Shown here: positions 36,201 through 51,200 of the stretch, one piece after another
How positions within the stretch are numbered: position 1 is the stretch's first letter
Layout of the letters: each line of letters opens with the position of its first letter
Source of the DNA: Nemertoderma westbladi
Lineage: Eukaryota > Xenacoelomorpha > Nemertodermatida > Nemertodermatidae
Length of the DNA: 64,000 nt
Direction of reading: 5' to 3'
Assembly (NCBI GenBank): GCA_032718475.1
Contig: JAUCBJ010004774.1
Span: 26,556 to 90,555, forward strand
Program-made: the position numbers and the translations under genes
The notes under the pieces: generated by a model
What the model was told of the DNA's origin: nothing
Databases searched by the model: none
The model's input: only the letters and a program-made list of their open reading frames with translations

Positions 36201-39200
36201 ACAGGTGTCGCTACTGCCTGTCGAATTCTTTCTAGGGATGACTACTAGTGATTGCATGTACGCCCAAGTTGGTAGGTAACCCTATTTATTTGGTAGAGAT
36301 TGAAGGCATTGATTGCATTGAGTTCATTGAACTTGCGCAATACAATATAATGGCTCTTTGTTACGAGTTTTTACTTTTATTCCGATAGGAGATTTAATAT
36401 TCAACTCTATTACCAAACCTAAACGCAACACAACTAATTTGAACATTAGTCTTGTAACGTCTTGTACATTAATACAAATAAAATTAAGGCGACGAGCTTT
36501 CTACCTGTTACCAAAACAATAAACGATATTGTTACTATTGCGGGAGAGTAACAGGTTAAAGAGGCGGGCATTCTAGCCCAAACTGTTATATCTTTGCTAA
36601 CCTCTCTACGCTGGGTATATGAGTATTTTTATTCAGTTTAATAAGCTATTATATTGGAATAGTTTATTAATTAAGCTTTTCTTATTTGTTTTTTTTATTC
36701 CAAAAATTACGACATTAGTTATTTTTTATAGAACTCCCACCTCTGGAAGCTTTCATAGTTGGAGGTTTAACAATAACTATAGCGCCAACCAATCCGACTG
36801 TCTTACTGGATGGGTTGACACAATCCCAGGATTCCTCTACAATCTCTAAGAACCATCTACTGTTTACATGGAGTTGTCTTTGGATCAATAGATCCCCGAA
36901 TGTTTGCAAAATTAACGATATAAGATCATTAGTGAGTCATCTCAATTCCTATAACTACAACTAACAGTTCTCAACATTCATTTAAATTTTACAATAAGCT
37001 GCTTAAATACAACCATATAGCATATAGTGACAGGACAATTGTCCCTCGGCAATTATTATTGTCCTCAAGATTATTTCCTCCCAATTACACTTATATCCCC
37101 CCCCCCTCAATGACACTTATATTTCCCCCCAATGACTCGTATATTCCCCCCCTATGACACTTATATTTCCCCCAATGACACTTATATTTCCCCCCAATGA
37201 CACTTATATTTCCCCCCGCCCCAAAGACTCTTATATTTCCCCCTATGACACTTATATTTCCCCCCAATTGCACTTATATTTCCCTCTAATTACACTTATA
37301 TTTCCCCCAATGACACTTATATTTCCCCCACAATGACACTTATATTTCCCACCCCACCAATGACACTTATATTTCCCCCCAATTACACTTATAGTTTCCC
37401 CCAATTACACTTATATTTCCCCCTAATTTCACTTATATTTCCCCCAATGACACTTATATTTCCCCCAATTTCACTTATATTTCCCCCCGCCCCAAAGACT
37501 CTTATATTTCCCCCTATGACACTTATATTTCCCCCTATGACACTTATATTTCCCCCCAATTGCACTTATATTTCACCCTAATTACACTCATATTTCCCCC
37601 CAATGACACTTATATTTCCCCCCAATGACACTTATATTCCCCCCCCCCCCAATGACACGTATATTACGTGCGGCAACTCCTACGCTTGTAGGAGTTGCGA
37701 CCACAAGCGGTTTACTCTCGCAACTGAAAGATATGAGCATGAGAACCCTCCAGGAGAAATACCGGCACGGTCGTCGCCCGGGTCAACAAGGATGCATCCC
37801 TCAGTGGTACACCAGGCTGGGGTCGATAAATCGGCTACTATAACCGAAGACAGAAGAAAGAAGAACTAACCTGTTGAAATGTAAAAAGACACTAAAGATT
37901 GCTATAATGAACGCACGCACGCTGAAAGCACATAGCAAACAGGGTGACATGGTCGCTCTGGCAATGGAATATAACATCGACATCATCTGCATCAAAGAAC
38001 CTCGGATTTGTCAAGAAGACACTCCCATGAAGTACAATGACATTGGAAATGGATGGACGTTAGTAACAAGCTCAGCAGTAAGAAACTTGGCCAATGCATC
38101 AATTGCAGGAGTAGGAATTCTGCTAAGTCCATTTGCACTTAAGACCCTAAACAACATCGAATCTATAAATTCCAGGGTTATTATAGCAACATTTGAGGGT
38201 AATCCCAAGACAACAGTAATATGTTGCTACAGTCCAACCAATGCCTCAGAGCCAGAACAATCAGTCAAGTTTTATGAAGATATGATTGGACTTATAAAGG
38301 ACATTCCGAAACACAATGTTAAAGTCATTGCTGGTGACCTGAATGCTCAATGCTCAAACATATAACACCAGTTCTAATAGAAATGGGTACTTACTTTTAG
38401 ACCTAATGGAAGAATGTGAATTGATACCAACAAACACCACATTCGAAAAGAGTAAGGGGAAGCTATGGACCATTCAATACCCTAATGGAACCAAAGCACA
38501 ACTGGATTACATCCTTATAAACAAAAAGTGGAGAAACAGCATGATCAACTGCGAGGCATACAGCTCGTTCAACCTAATTGGTTCGGACCACAGAATTGTG
38601 ACTGCAGAGATCAGACTCAGTTTGAGAGCCAGCAAACCCAGGACAAGCAAGCAAATCAACTATGACTGGGAGAAACTCAGAACTGACAATGCAGTAAAGG
38701 ATGCTTACACAGTAGAAGTTCAAAACCGCTTTGAAGCACTCCAGTCAATGGATGAAGACCAATCCACCGATTCAATATACCAGAATATAATAAAAGCCCA
38801 CAAGGAATCAGCTAAGAGGCATATCCCCCAGAAACCCAAACGAAAAAAGTATGTGCCATGGCAAAACTCTGAGGTTACTTGTAAGAGAGAAGATCTTAAG
38901 ATAGCCTACAAAGTTAAAACCGAACAACCAACAACCTAAAACATTAACAAGGTTGAGAAAGCTAAGGACGATCTTAAATTAGCCTACAACATCAGCCAGG
39001 AAAAGTACATACAGGATTAAACTGAAGCAATTACAACTGCTCACATACAGCAACAATCAAGACTTACCTGGCAAACTGTAAATGAGGTATCTGGTCGGAA
39101 AAGTTGTGCAAAGGGGCGCCTCAAAGCCGATAGTCCAGAAGAACTTGTGGGAAGTGAAAAAATCACTTCAGCAACTTGCTTGGGCAGCCACCAAACATCG

Positions 39201-42200
39201 AGGTCAGCCCTACAAGGAAAATATATGACAAGACACTACCTATAGAAACAGGGGACTTCACACCTGCCGAACTCCAAAGAAGCATTAAAAGCATGTCCAA
39301 TAATAAAGCGAGTGGATTAGATGAAATTCCAGCGGAGGTATGGAAAGGAGGAGTGCTAAACAGACCATTATTTGAATGTTTGCAACCGGATGTTAAAAGG
39401 GGAAAAGCCTCCACCAATTTGGACTAAAGGTCAACTAAAGTCTCTCCCCAAGAAAGGAGACCTCGGTATACCAACAAACTATAGTGGGATCTGTCTGCTT
39501 GTGGTAGCTGCCAAAATAAACAATAAAATGATTCTATATAGGATTAGGCCTCACATAGAGAAACTACTGCGTAAGAGCCAAAACGGATTTCGACCAAGTA
39601 GATCAACAATAGCTCAGATACTTGCACTGCGGAGACTGATTGAAGGAATTAAGTCAAAGAATCTCCCCGCAGTCTTGACTTTTGTGGACTTCAAGAAGGC
39701 TTTCGACTCCATCCATAGAGGTAAAATGCTTGAAATCCTAAGAGCTTATGGAAACCAGAAGTAATCGTTGCTGGCATTGGATTGTTATATTGTGACACAG
39801 AAGCACAGGTACTCTCACCAGATGGTGAAACTGAGTTTTTCTCAATCCTGGCTGGCGTACTGCAAGGTGACACATTTGCACCATTACTATTTGTATTTGT
39901 ACTGGATTACGCAATGAGGACGGTCACAAAGGGTGAAGATCTGGGATTCACACTTCAAGAACGCAGAAGTAGTAGATATCTGGCAACTACAGTCACAGAC
40001 ACCGACTTCGCGGATGACATCGCCCTTCTCTCTAATACGCTAGCAGATGCACAGCTTCTACTAAATAAAGTGGAGAGGGCTGCTAAGGAGGTTGGATTGC
40101 ATATAAATGCTACCAAGACCGAATTCATGACCTTTAATGTTGATGGAAAATTGACAACCATTGATAATAATCAACTAAGGAAGGGTGACGACTTCCAGTA
40201 CCTTGGATCATGGATAGAGAGTAGCAAAAAGGACATAGAAGTTAGGAAAGCAAAGGCTTGGGTATGGGTAGCTCTATCAAAAATGGATACCATCTGGAAA
40301 TCAGATCTCCCCAGGCACCCGAAGACTAAGTTCTTACGAGCCACAGTGGAAAGTGTATTTTTATACGGGGGTGAGACCTGGACACTGACTAAATCACTTG
40401 AACAACGAATTGATGGTTGCTACACAAGACTACTAAGGGCAGCCTTAAACATCAGCTGGAGACAACACATGACAAATGCCGAGCTTTATGGTACAATACC
40501 ACCTGTATCAACCACCCTCCTTGAACGCAGATTAAGATTCAGTGGGCACTGCTGGCGAAGTAAAGACGAGGGCATACCAGATCTAATTTTCTGGCAACCA
40601 ACTCATGGAAAGCGTAGCCATACTGGACGACCGGCCATAACATATATAGATCAACTTGAAAGGGATACTGAACTTGGGAGATTCGAAATTGCGACAACTA
40701 TGGAGAATCGGGAAGCCTGGAAGGATCTCATTTAAACTGTCCGAGGTCGCTCGACTTAGTAGTAGTAGTAGACACGTATATTTATTTCCCCCCAATGTCA
40801 CTTATATCCCCCCCACCCCAATGACACTTATATTTCCCCCTAATTACACTTATATTTTCCCCCAATGACACTTATATTTCCCCCTATGAGACTTATATTT
40901 CCCCCCGCCTCAAAGACACTTATAATTCCCCCAATGACACTTATATTTCCCCCCAATTACGCTTATATTTCCCCCTAATTACACTTATATTTCCCCCCAA
41001 TGACACTTATATTTCCCCCAATGACACTTATATTTCCCCCCAATGACACTTATATTTTCCCCTAATTACACTTATATTCCCCCCAATGACACTTATATTT
41101 CCCCCCAATGACACTTATATTTCCCCCCAATTACGTTTATATTACCCCTAATTACACTTATATTTCCCCCCAATGACACTTATATTTCCCCCCAATGACA
41201 CTTATATTTCCCCCCAATGACAGTTATATTTCCCCCTAATTACACTTATATTCCCCCCCAAATGACACTTATATTTCCCCCCAATGACAGTTATATTTCC
41301 CCCTAATTACACTTATATTCCCCCCCAAATGACACTTATATTTCCCCCCAATGACACTTAAATTTCCCCCCAATGACACTTATATTCCCCCCCAATGACA
41401 CTTATATTCCCCCCCCCCCCCCCAATGACACTTATATCCCCCCCCCCCCGATACAAAGTAGACTCGCAATATAATCGTGACACCACAAAATTACGGTCAT
41501 TTTGTGAAACAATTTATTAGAAATGATAAAGTTATGGCGTGTCTCATGATTTTGTTAAGTTTTTGCCAACTTTAGTGTTTTTTACCTCATATGATGATAT
41601 AATGCATATGTGCATAATAATATTACACATTTTTTCCATAATAATATTCCACATTTTTTCCATAATAATATTACACATAGTAATTGTTTGTGTTAATTTT
41701 GAATGATTTTTCATGGTTGAAGAGTAAAATCCACAAATAGTTACTGCATGTAAAGGCTTTTGCGGAATTAGCCGGTTATTTTCCCCGTAAAGTACTCTGT
41801 AGTTGGTTTAACAGGCATAAAAGGCCGTGTCCTTACTGTACTGGTGTTTTAGAGGACATAAAAGCCATTTCTTCTGTATGTGTACTTTAGCGGACATAAT
41901 TAGCAATTCTATGACGCAATACGCCGGATCCTCTTGAAACAGTGTAGCTACCATGACGACGGCTAACAGCTGATGCTGTACACGTGGAGCTTTTTCTTTG
42001 TTCTCTGTTCCTTCTTTGTTCGGTCGACCAATCAGAGCGTTTTTTGCCTCTGCGTTAGAGATTGTATACGGAAACTCGTGGAGTTGAGTCAGTATGTGAA
42101 TTTGTCCACAGCCTAGAACACCGGCTTTGGAACCGTCTTTAGCCCAACATTAGTAGGCTTAATTATAGAACGTATATCTGTTATCAAACTGATCATAACA

Positions 42201-45200
42201 TAACTTAACTTAAACTTTGTACTGCTATTTACTGTCGGTTATTCATTATATTTGTTGATGGAATATTATATTTGGAATACTGATAAATAATCAGACACCC
42301 CAATCTTCTTGATATACTAAAGGTTAGAGAGACCGGTTACATATAACGATTGCGACTTACATTAAGTGGTTTGAAGTGAATCTAATGCTATTTCATAGGC
42401 CCTACATGTATTGTCTGTTGTTCTCTTTATATGTGACTAAAATTAGTGAAGGTCGGCAGATTAGTGTGCAGCATTGTGCAGTATTGTGTATGATTGTGAC
42501 TGATAACAAAGCATATCCTAAAGAATGCGCCATATACGTGAATCTATAGCCATCCCGTTGTGTTTAGTTTAAGTCATAACTCTGTTTACATATTTAGAGC
42601 GCCACGTCCTAAAGGAACTGTTAATATTTCCCGAAAGTGAATAATATTTGTCAGAGATTATATATTACGATCAGTCGAATAATACAGTAGGCCTACCCCG
42701 CAATACGGTTAGGCTTCCGAATCCAGTCTCCCGGGTATATCCAACGGGTGAATGATCGCGCATAGACTGGCTTCGGCTAATGTAGTGTATCAAATACTTG
42801 TCATAGGCTAAAGACGATCTATCATCTAAAAGACATCCCAATTTGGCAGGTTAAACTGCTAAAGGTCTGAAAGCGCAAACAATAACAGATATAGCTTCTG
42901 TATTGCAGTAGGCAATAACGCTGAAGTACTGGACAACCGGTACCTAGTAGGCCTGACTACCTAACCACCCGGACCGGTACCTACAGCAGTACAGGTACAG
43001 CAGTATTATTCGATTTGATAATTATATACCGGTAGGCCTTAATATTGAATCAGGGAGGGCCCGCCCTGGTTTTTTATTGAGATTTTACTTATTTCTGTCA
43101 AGTTGTATTTATTTGTAGGTCAATATTGAGCAGAAGGCGTGTAAGCCTGCTCAGATTGTACAGATAATTTGTAGGCTGGACTGTTGTCTAACTGTTGTTA
43201 AGTCTGAAGGGACTGTAGTGTGTGTAGAGCGTATGTCCGAAAAAGTACTAGTTAGGAAAGTAGGGGCTGCCAGTGCTGTGAGGTGAACCCCCTCGAAATA
43301 ATAAGTCGTACTACTCGGTTAGAACGCATACTAACTAACCATTTCGGAGTCTGCATATACTGTAGTTTGTTTAGGCTTGATAGTAGTCTGCCAGCGTTTG
43401 GTCTGTACTTTGTTTGTGTAGTTTGTACGGGTAGCGTAATATTTCTTACTTAGATAATTTGTAGGCTGGATTTTGTCTGGCTGTTGTTAGGTCTGAAGAG
43501 ATTTCGGTGTGTGTAGAGTGTATGTCCGATAAAGTGCCAGTTGGGAACGTAGGGGCTTCCAGAGCTGTGAGGTAAACCCCCTCGAAAGAATAAGTCGTAC
43601 TACTCGGTTAGAACGCATACTAACTAACCATTTCGGAGTCTGCATATACCGTAGTTTGTTTAGGCTTGATAGTAGTCTGTCAGTATTTGGTCTGCATTTT
43701 GTTTGAGTAGTCTGTATGCGTAGCGTAATATTTATTATTCAGAGTTTATGCGATTATTCGCAACATTCATACCCCTAAGTTTATTCCTACAGTAATTGTG
43801 CTTGTTATATATACCGTTATAGTTAAACTAACCCCGGTACTACATCAGGGCTGCTTGGCGTAGGTAAAGACTGGTGATTTTGTGCCCCGGTCACTCCAGC
43901 AGATACCGTGGTTCTTTTAGCTGTTCAAGTATTTTTAACTACTGATTATTTGTTGTATAATTACTTGTACCTAATTTAGGGTTTAGTGTACAGTACTTTC
44001 CGAAGGTGATTAGTGTGTAGGCAGTATATTTGTGTTGTAAAGTGGTTAATAGGCACGTTGGTTCTGGTAGACCGCGGTAATTAACTTCTAGGTAGGAACA
44101 CTCCGTGATACATAACGTAGTACTTATAGCGATACGGCTATAAGTCGTCAGACGGTGGTATTTTCCTATCTGGACAACGCAGTATATTTACTACTACTTA
44201 TTATTTTCAAATACAGTAGTACCCTGTCCTTGTAATAACCAGATTTTCTAACCCTTTGTTAGGCTGGTTTGTAGATTCCCTGTAAAATTACCCTAAAAAT
44301 TCGTATTTGTAATTTTTGTGTTTATTTAGAGATTGTAATCTCACCCGAATTGTACGTAATTTGTAGTATTAAGTAACTTAGGTAAATTAGAATTATTTGT
44401 TTTAGTGTCCAACAAGTAGCACTTCACTGAGAGTGCACAGCTTCTGTGTAGTGACTCCCCCCAGAAATAATAACATTTATTTCAAATATTGACAAAAACC
44501 CATTTTAACGGGTATATATATTATAAATCAACTCAAACGATTTATAAATAGTAGGCCTGCCATACATCAATTAGGTCTAAATATCAGTTGGACTACTGCT
44601 CAAATAACGGTAATAAAGTAAGTAAAGTAACCAAGTAACCCCTAAAAATTCAGAAATTCAATTATTTAAAATAATTGACATACCGGTATTTACCCTAGGT
44701 TTATTATATTTATTTCTATAAATTTTAGGCTGAAATTATACTGGTATTCTGTAATTAATTCTAGTCTGTAATTATACTTATATATATACATTATAAGTGT
44801 AAGCTGTATACCGGTATTCACGATAGGCCTATTATATATTTATAAATTTAGGCTGAAATTATACCGGTATTCTGTAATTAATTCTAGTTAATAATTATAC
44901 TTATATATACTATAAGTGTAAACTGCATACCGGTATCCACGATAGGCCTATTATATATTTATATATATTTGTGCTGGAATTATATACCGGTATTCTGTGA
45001 CAAACCTAGTCTGTAATAATACTTATATATATACTATAAGCATACCGGTATTCTAATATATTATATATATATCACGCTACACTGAGTAGCAGTATCGGTA
45101 ATTAATTACTAGGCTAACCGTGATACTGAATTTCTAGATTTGCTTTAACTGTAATATAGCAGTAGGCATTCAACTGTGCAAACAAATATGTCTGACACAA

Positions 45201-48200
45201 AGCAAAATCTGTCAGACAGTCTCTTAGATACAACCATCTGTGACCCAGACAGGAGTGTGGAACGTGTAGGACCGAAGTTCAACTCACCTCCTACTGTAAG
45301 AAAGATCATCCCTCCCGTAGTAATATCAGACCCTAGGCTAGTCCAACATCGTAGGTCTGTCATAGGCACTAGAGCTCAGGTCAAGCGGGACCAAGAAGTA
45401 GCGGAACAGCAACCACCCGCGAGCCGAGAACTTATTTCTCAACGGCCCGACAGCTCCAGTAGTGAGGATACTGTAGAGCTGACACCCGAGCGCGGAGCAA
45501 AGATGACGGATGCGGTTTATTCGGATCCCCTTCTCATCCTTCCTGCAGCTGTACTCACTAGAGTATTGATCGCGGTGGAAGAACACCAGATTGATTGGGC
45601 GAGAAGTAAGCGATCGACCAAGGATAGTTATGCGGGATACACAAGGGAAGAACTGAAGTCTATTGTCGAGTCGCAATGGAACTTCCCCGGACCCGGACTC
45701 CCGTTTGACTTATCGGAAGCTGCCTGGGAAGACATACACAGGATGGGAGTAACAAAAGAAACCATCGATCCAGCTGTGTGGAAGAGGTCAGCAGCAGGAT
45801 ACGTAAAGGAATTCTTCAGCTCTATGGAGCGATTAAAAGAACAACTGTTTCAACAACCCCAAGGACCTCAAGAGCAGGGACAGCTGCTTTATCACGTTAG
45901 AGAAAGAATTCTACGAATCAGGCTAATCTTATCGGCCTTTGAGGAGGCTTCTAAAAGAAGACAAGACACGTCGTTGCAAGTTGCCGTAAAGACTTGGTTT
46001 CAACGGGTGAGTCTCCAGGTTCAAGGAACGGCTCAGTGGAAAGCTCAGCTAGATGAGCGCTCAACCCATGGAGAATCAACAGACGCTACATTTTCCCAAG
46101 TGGAAAGTGAAGTGACGGCAGAGAAACCGCATAAGAGGGATGCCATTGACATCTATCTGTCAGACTATCAACGTTTTGTAGGAGATGAAGAGTGGAGGAG
46201 AAGGCTAGCGGGACTTAGCCCTAATAGTGAAGGAGCCAAGCTTGTGTTGGACGCAATAGATGCGGATAGGATAGCTGCGAACCAAGCTACATTTGATGAA
46301 CGCCTCCGCATCACTAGGGTCCAAGAAGAACAAGTAAAGAAAAAACGTATAGAAGACAGAAAGACAGCGGCAGTGGCAGCAGCAGTAGTAGCGGCAGAAG
46401 CGAAAAGAAAAGCGGCAGCGGCAGCAGCAGCGGCAGAGGTAGAAGCGGAAAGAAAGGCGGTAGAAGTGAAAAGAAAGGTGGCAGTGGCAGCGGCCGAAGT
46501 GGAAAGAAAGGCGGCAGTGACAGCGGCCGAAGCGGAAAGAAAGGCGGTAGTGGCAGCGGCAGAGGCAGTGGCAGAAGCTGAAAGAAGAGCATCTGAAGAG
46601 ACCACCCAACTGGAGTTGGAAAATATTCAAGAGAATCAAAACTGCATAAATAAACAGTTAACAGCTAGTCATATGCAGATGATGAATCGATCTACTCCCA
46701 AAAGACAGGGATATACATCATCTGAGGAAGGCGATACCACCGATACTGAAGGTGGAGGAAATAGATCTCGTCTCAGCAGACGTAGAAGAATGTCCCACCG
46801 TCAGAAATTGCCTGATTTGCCCCCAGCTGTTAGAAGGCAACTAACTAACACAGGCTTAGGTAGTACAGAACCCACAGACCAAATAATTAAAATAGAAAGA
46901 CTCCCTACTATAGTAGATGAGCCTGAAATAATTAGGCCTGTTCTCGAAGCCACCCCCTCGGTGATAGAGACACCTGTACTCCCTGAACCTATCTCTAAAT
47001 TCCCTCTGCACAGCACCAAGCTACCTGTGCCCAGCAGAACAGCCCATGAGACAGTTCATGTCCTGGACTCCGAGCGAAATATTAATGATTTGTCGCCCGT
47101 TGTCCCTCGTCCGCCCACTACAACGTTGGCGGCTCCCGCTTCGGCGGTCGAGTGGGTAGATGAGAGACGGCGGGGGATGGATCTCCTGCTCGGGCAGATG
47201 CAGGAGACTGTTAAGCAGTTCAAGGGCACAGTAAGGGAAAGTAGGTTAGAGTTGCAAGAAGTGCAGCAAAGTATCGCGTTAGAACGCGATTAATTAGTAA
47301 ATATACAAAAGGGTATAACACCACCCCCTGTAACAATGTGTCAACCTGTTAGGTCTGAAGTATTTCATGCGCAAGGTGTGGAGCCTACACGCATCTATAC
47401 TGCTAGCGAAGTGGAAACTCCTATAGTAAACCCTATTAAGGGTAATTATAAACCTGTTGACAATGATATCCCATATAGACTTGATAATAATCCGAGAAAT
47501 TTATATACCGATAACTCGATATTAAATAACACGATGGCCCAAGAAAGTTTTACGCGTCAAATGGCTAGAACCGAAGCCCGTCAAGCGGTAAAGGTGGGAG
47601 AGATCGTCAAGTTCAATGGAGATGAGATGAAATGGTTACCTTTTAATGAATATTACAAAGATAACATACAGAACTCTGTGCTATCTAACGGAGAGAAACT
47701 TAGATTCCTCATCGAGTGCTTGGAAGGATCTCCCAAGTTAATGGCGTTAAAGTTTATTGGACATCCCGATGGATTAAGACAAGTTTGGGATACCCTAAAC
47801 ATCAGGTATGGTAATAGGACTAACATAGCTAGGTATTTATATGCGAAATTAATGACGCCCCGAAAGTTTCTTAGCAGCGGGATTATAGAGTTTTCCGACG
47901 AGATTCAGGAGATCTGTAGACAACTAGATTGGTTAGGTAAGTCTCATGAATACCAGAATTCTATGGTTGTAGGAGCCTTAGCATCTACTTTGCCCAAGGG
48001 TGGAGTAGGTACACGCTGGGACAAGAAAGTGTTATATATGATGGAACAACAACGAAGAGACCCTACCATGGCTGATCTCATGTCATTCTTAGATGGAGAG
48101 GTAAAATTACAGCTCCTAAAGCAGTCCAGAGAGAAGACACCGGAAAATAAGGTAAGTGAGAAACCCGTTTCTAGGAGAAAGGTAATACCAGTGTGTTATG

Positions 48201-51200
48201 CAGACGACGGCGAAAGCCAGGCTTCTCAAGAGGAAGACAGCGGGAAAGACACTGAAAGATCTTACTATGACAACAAAGCGCCTAAGGACGTAAGTAAATT
48301 CAAGTCTCGAACCAATGACAGGAGAGAACAGGTAAGAAAAACTCCTCCTACGTCTCCTAAGAGAATTCATGTAAGAAAGCCCGAGGAAAGAACGAGTGTG
48401 CACAACGTTACCCAAAGTAAGGTAAGTAACATCAAACCAAAATGTGTGCTGTGTGACGGGCCCCACCGTTTAAATGCGTGTGATGAATTCCTGAGGAAAT
48501 CACTAAAGGACAGACGTGAGGTCATGTGGGATAAGCGGTTGTGTTATAATTGCCTCAGACGAGGACACCAACGGCGAACCTGTTATTCCGACGCAAGGTG
48601 TGCAAAGTGCGGCGTAAAACATCATATCTTGTTGCACACTGAATTCGATCGAAACAGCTCGAGTCAGGTAAGTGAGTCCGAACTACATGTCCAATTCAGT
48701 GATGTGAACGACACTGACCAAAGTTCTGAGATGGAAGGATTCTATACGGACGAATTCTCCGACGAAAACGAATCCTGTTACCTGATAAATACCGCAGTGT
48801 ATCGAGCACTTACGTATGAAAAGGACACCGACAGCGAGCTCCCCCTAACTACTTCTGAACGACAACCATCTTGGAAAGCACCAACTTCCAATGTAGGAAT
48901 CCGAGAATTTCCTGTAGTACAGTTAAGGGTCCACGGACCTAAAAGGAGTTATATAGTGAACGCCCTCCTTGACTCCGGTAGCACAGGAACATTCATCGAC
49001 AAAGAACTAGCCGAAGACATCTTTGCTGGACAACCCAAGTTCCGAACTAAGTTAAACATGTCAGGAATTATGCAGGTTTGGAAATCTACAGTAATAACGG
49101 ATTATTATGTAGGTGCGTTGTCCACCCCCCAGGATGAACTAGGAGAACACAGCATAAGGTCAGTAAAAATGGTGGCGATAAAGAACTTCGCTACCAGCCA
49201 AGTAGAACCTTATAACTGGGATGAGGACGATTCCACCCAGCAGCTTAATATACCTAGATTCAACACAGACTACCCTGGAGTGCAAATACTCATTGGCCAA
49301 AATGCGCATGAGGCGCTTGAGACATTGGAGAAACGGCCTGCTCAACCGCAACCACTACAAGTCTATGCGGGAAGAACTAGAGTAGGTTGGTACTTTACTG
49401 GCCCTTCCCGTAGAACTCTCATAGAAAGGTTACCAAAAGAACGGGTATACCAAGTAAGTGAATGGGAAGCGGAGAGCAGTGAGGTGGACGACCCAACTGA
49501 GGGAACACCATACTCCTCAGATAATGACGATATTAACTCCAATGTAGATCAATGGAGACATTGCCCCGAGACGATTAATCTGGCTGACATCGCTTCCAGA
49601 GGAGAAACTCCTCAAGAACTGACAGATACTCCAGACTGGTTAGGTGGACCCGACTTCCTAAGTAAAGAAGATGAATGGTCTCCCCATCTTACCACGGCTG
49701 AGATTAGACAAGCCAAGGGAGCGGAGAAAGTCAAACCTAAAACCCGGACGAGTAAATCAAGGTTATTTAAACCCGTGATAGATCTGTCTGTATTACACAT
49801 TGCCAGGGACGACGCTGTGGATCTAAACTCCCCCACCGCGAACCGATCTGTTGTGGAGATCAGAGAGAGAGACTGGAGATCTGGAACACCAGACGTCTCG
49901 CCGGGACTCTCACCTCTCCTGCCGGGAGCGATGGACCACTATAGATCCTGGAATCGGCTTTGTAAGGCCGTCGTGTATTTGAAGCGATGTTTCTATCGCC
50001 ACTATTCCAGGACGAAGAGGAAACCTGGAATTGTCTTCGAGACACAGCAGCTCAATCGCCCAGTTGGTCGTTTATGTTTACTGGAAAGAGACAGGGAACT
50101 CTCCTGAAACTATGGAAGACAAGATACTCTTCCCACGACCACCTCCCTAATCCAACAAACATCTAGGGACTCCCCAGCTTAGCAGCGTCTGGAGTGGGTG
50201 TGTGACCATATTATTTTATATTCTTATTATTTTATATTTATGTATGTATTATTATGTAATTTTATTATAATCGTTTTCGTTAATTTTATTTAGTAGAATG
50301 TTATTTTAGCGATTATTTAGTAAATTAGTGCAATATATATTCGCGTTTATTACTTAATTACTTATATATTATATATTTAGTGTGACGGCGAGAAATAATT
50401 CTTTTTTCTCTTTCGTTACTGTCCGTATTATATTACAAATACGTAACTACAGTAAGATGAAATATCCATACTTATTAAAGTACAATAAAGCTCCTACTAT
50501 ATTCAAGTATTATTGGTAAGTAGAGTATTAGGAATGCAAAATTCAGATCCTCGTGTCTCGGCTAAACCAAGCTCTGGGTAGACCTTGGAAACGACTTGCC
50601 TCTTCTCACTGACATTGCTTCGTGCGATATTGCTCTCATACCGTATATTAAATAATACATATAGTAGCGTGATGTCCCTTTAACAGTAGCGTATAACGCA
50701 AAATAAATCTGTTAAACCCTTTGACCATCTGCAATTCTAGTCGATTAAGATATCGCGGCACCCACGGATATACTTGAAAGACAAAATTCTAGAATCAGTG
50801 GTTAACGTCCCCAGACAAGTTCTGGAATAAACTGGTGCCCATCTTAAATATTAATTATTAATATTTATAAAATCTGTCAAATTTCAGATCCTTTAAAATT
50901 CTAGTTGATTAAGATATCGTAGCACTTACCGATACTCTTAAAAGACAAAATTCCTAGAATCAAGGATCCTAGTCCCCAGACATGTTCTGGAATAAAATTG
51001 TGTCTATTTAATATTAAATAATAAAATTTATGGGAATAAATCTAAATTCATATTTTAATGAATTTGATAAATTGTCATTTTTATACAATTTATAACATTC
51101 CCAAAATTCCATTAATTAATAGATCATGGGAGCGGAGATTCACTCTATTAAGTGTATTTGTGTGCGAGAATCTCCAATATATAGTCAATAGCCGATAAAA

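Noticed and set aside
37154-37643. Repetitive TLIFPP plus-strand frames
   Set aside because: Translation of the C-rich minisatellite; no start context or flanking coding signal.
46168-46639. Minus-strand Ser/Ala and Leu-rich frames
   Set aside because: Antisense of the Ala-rich coiled coil in Element 2 ORF1.
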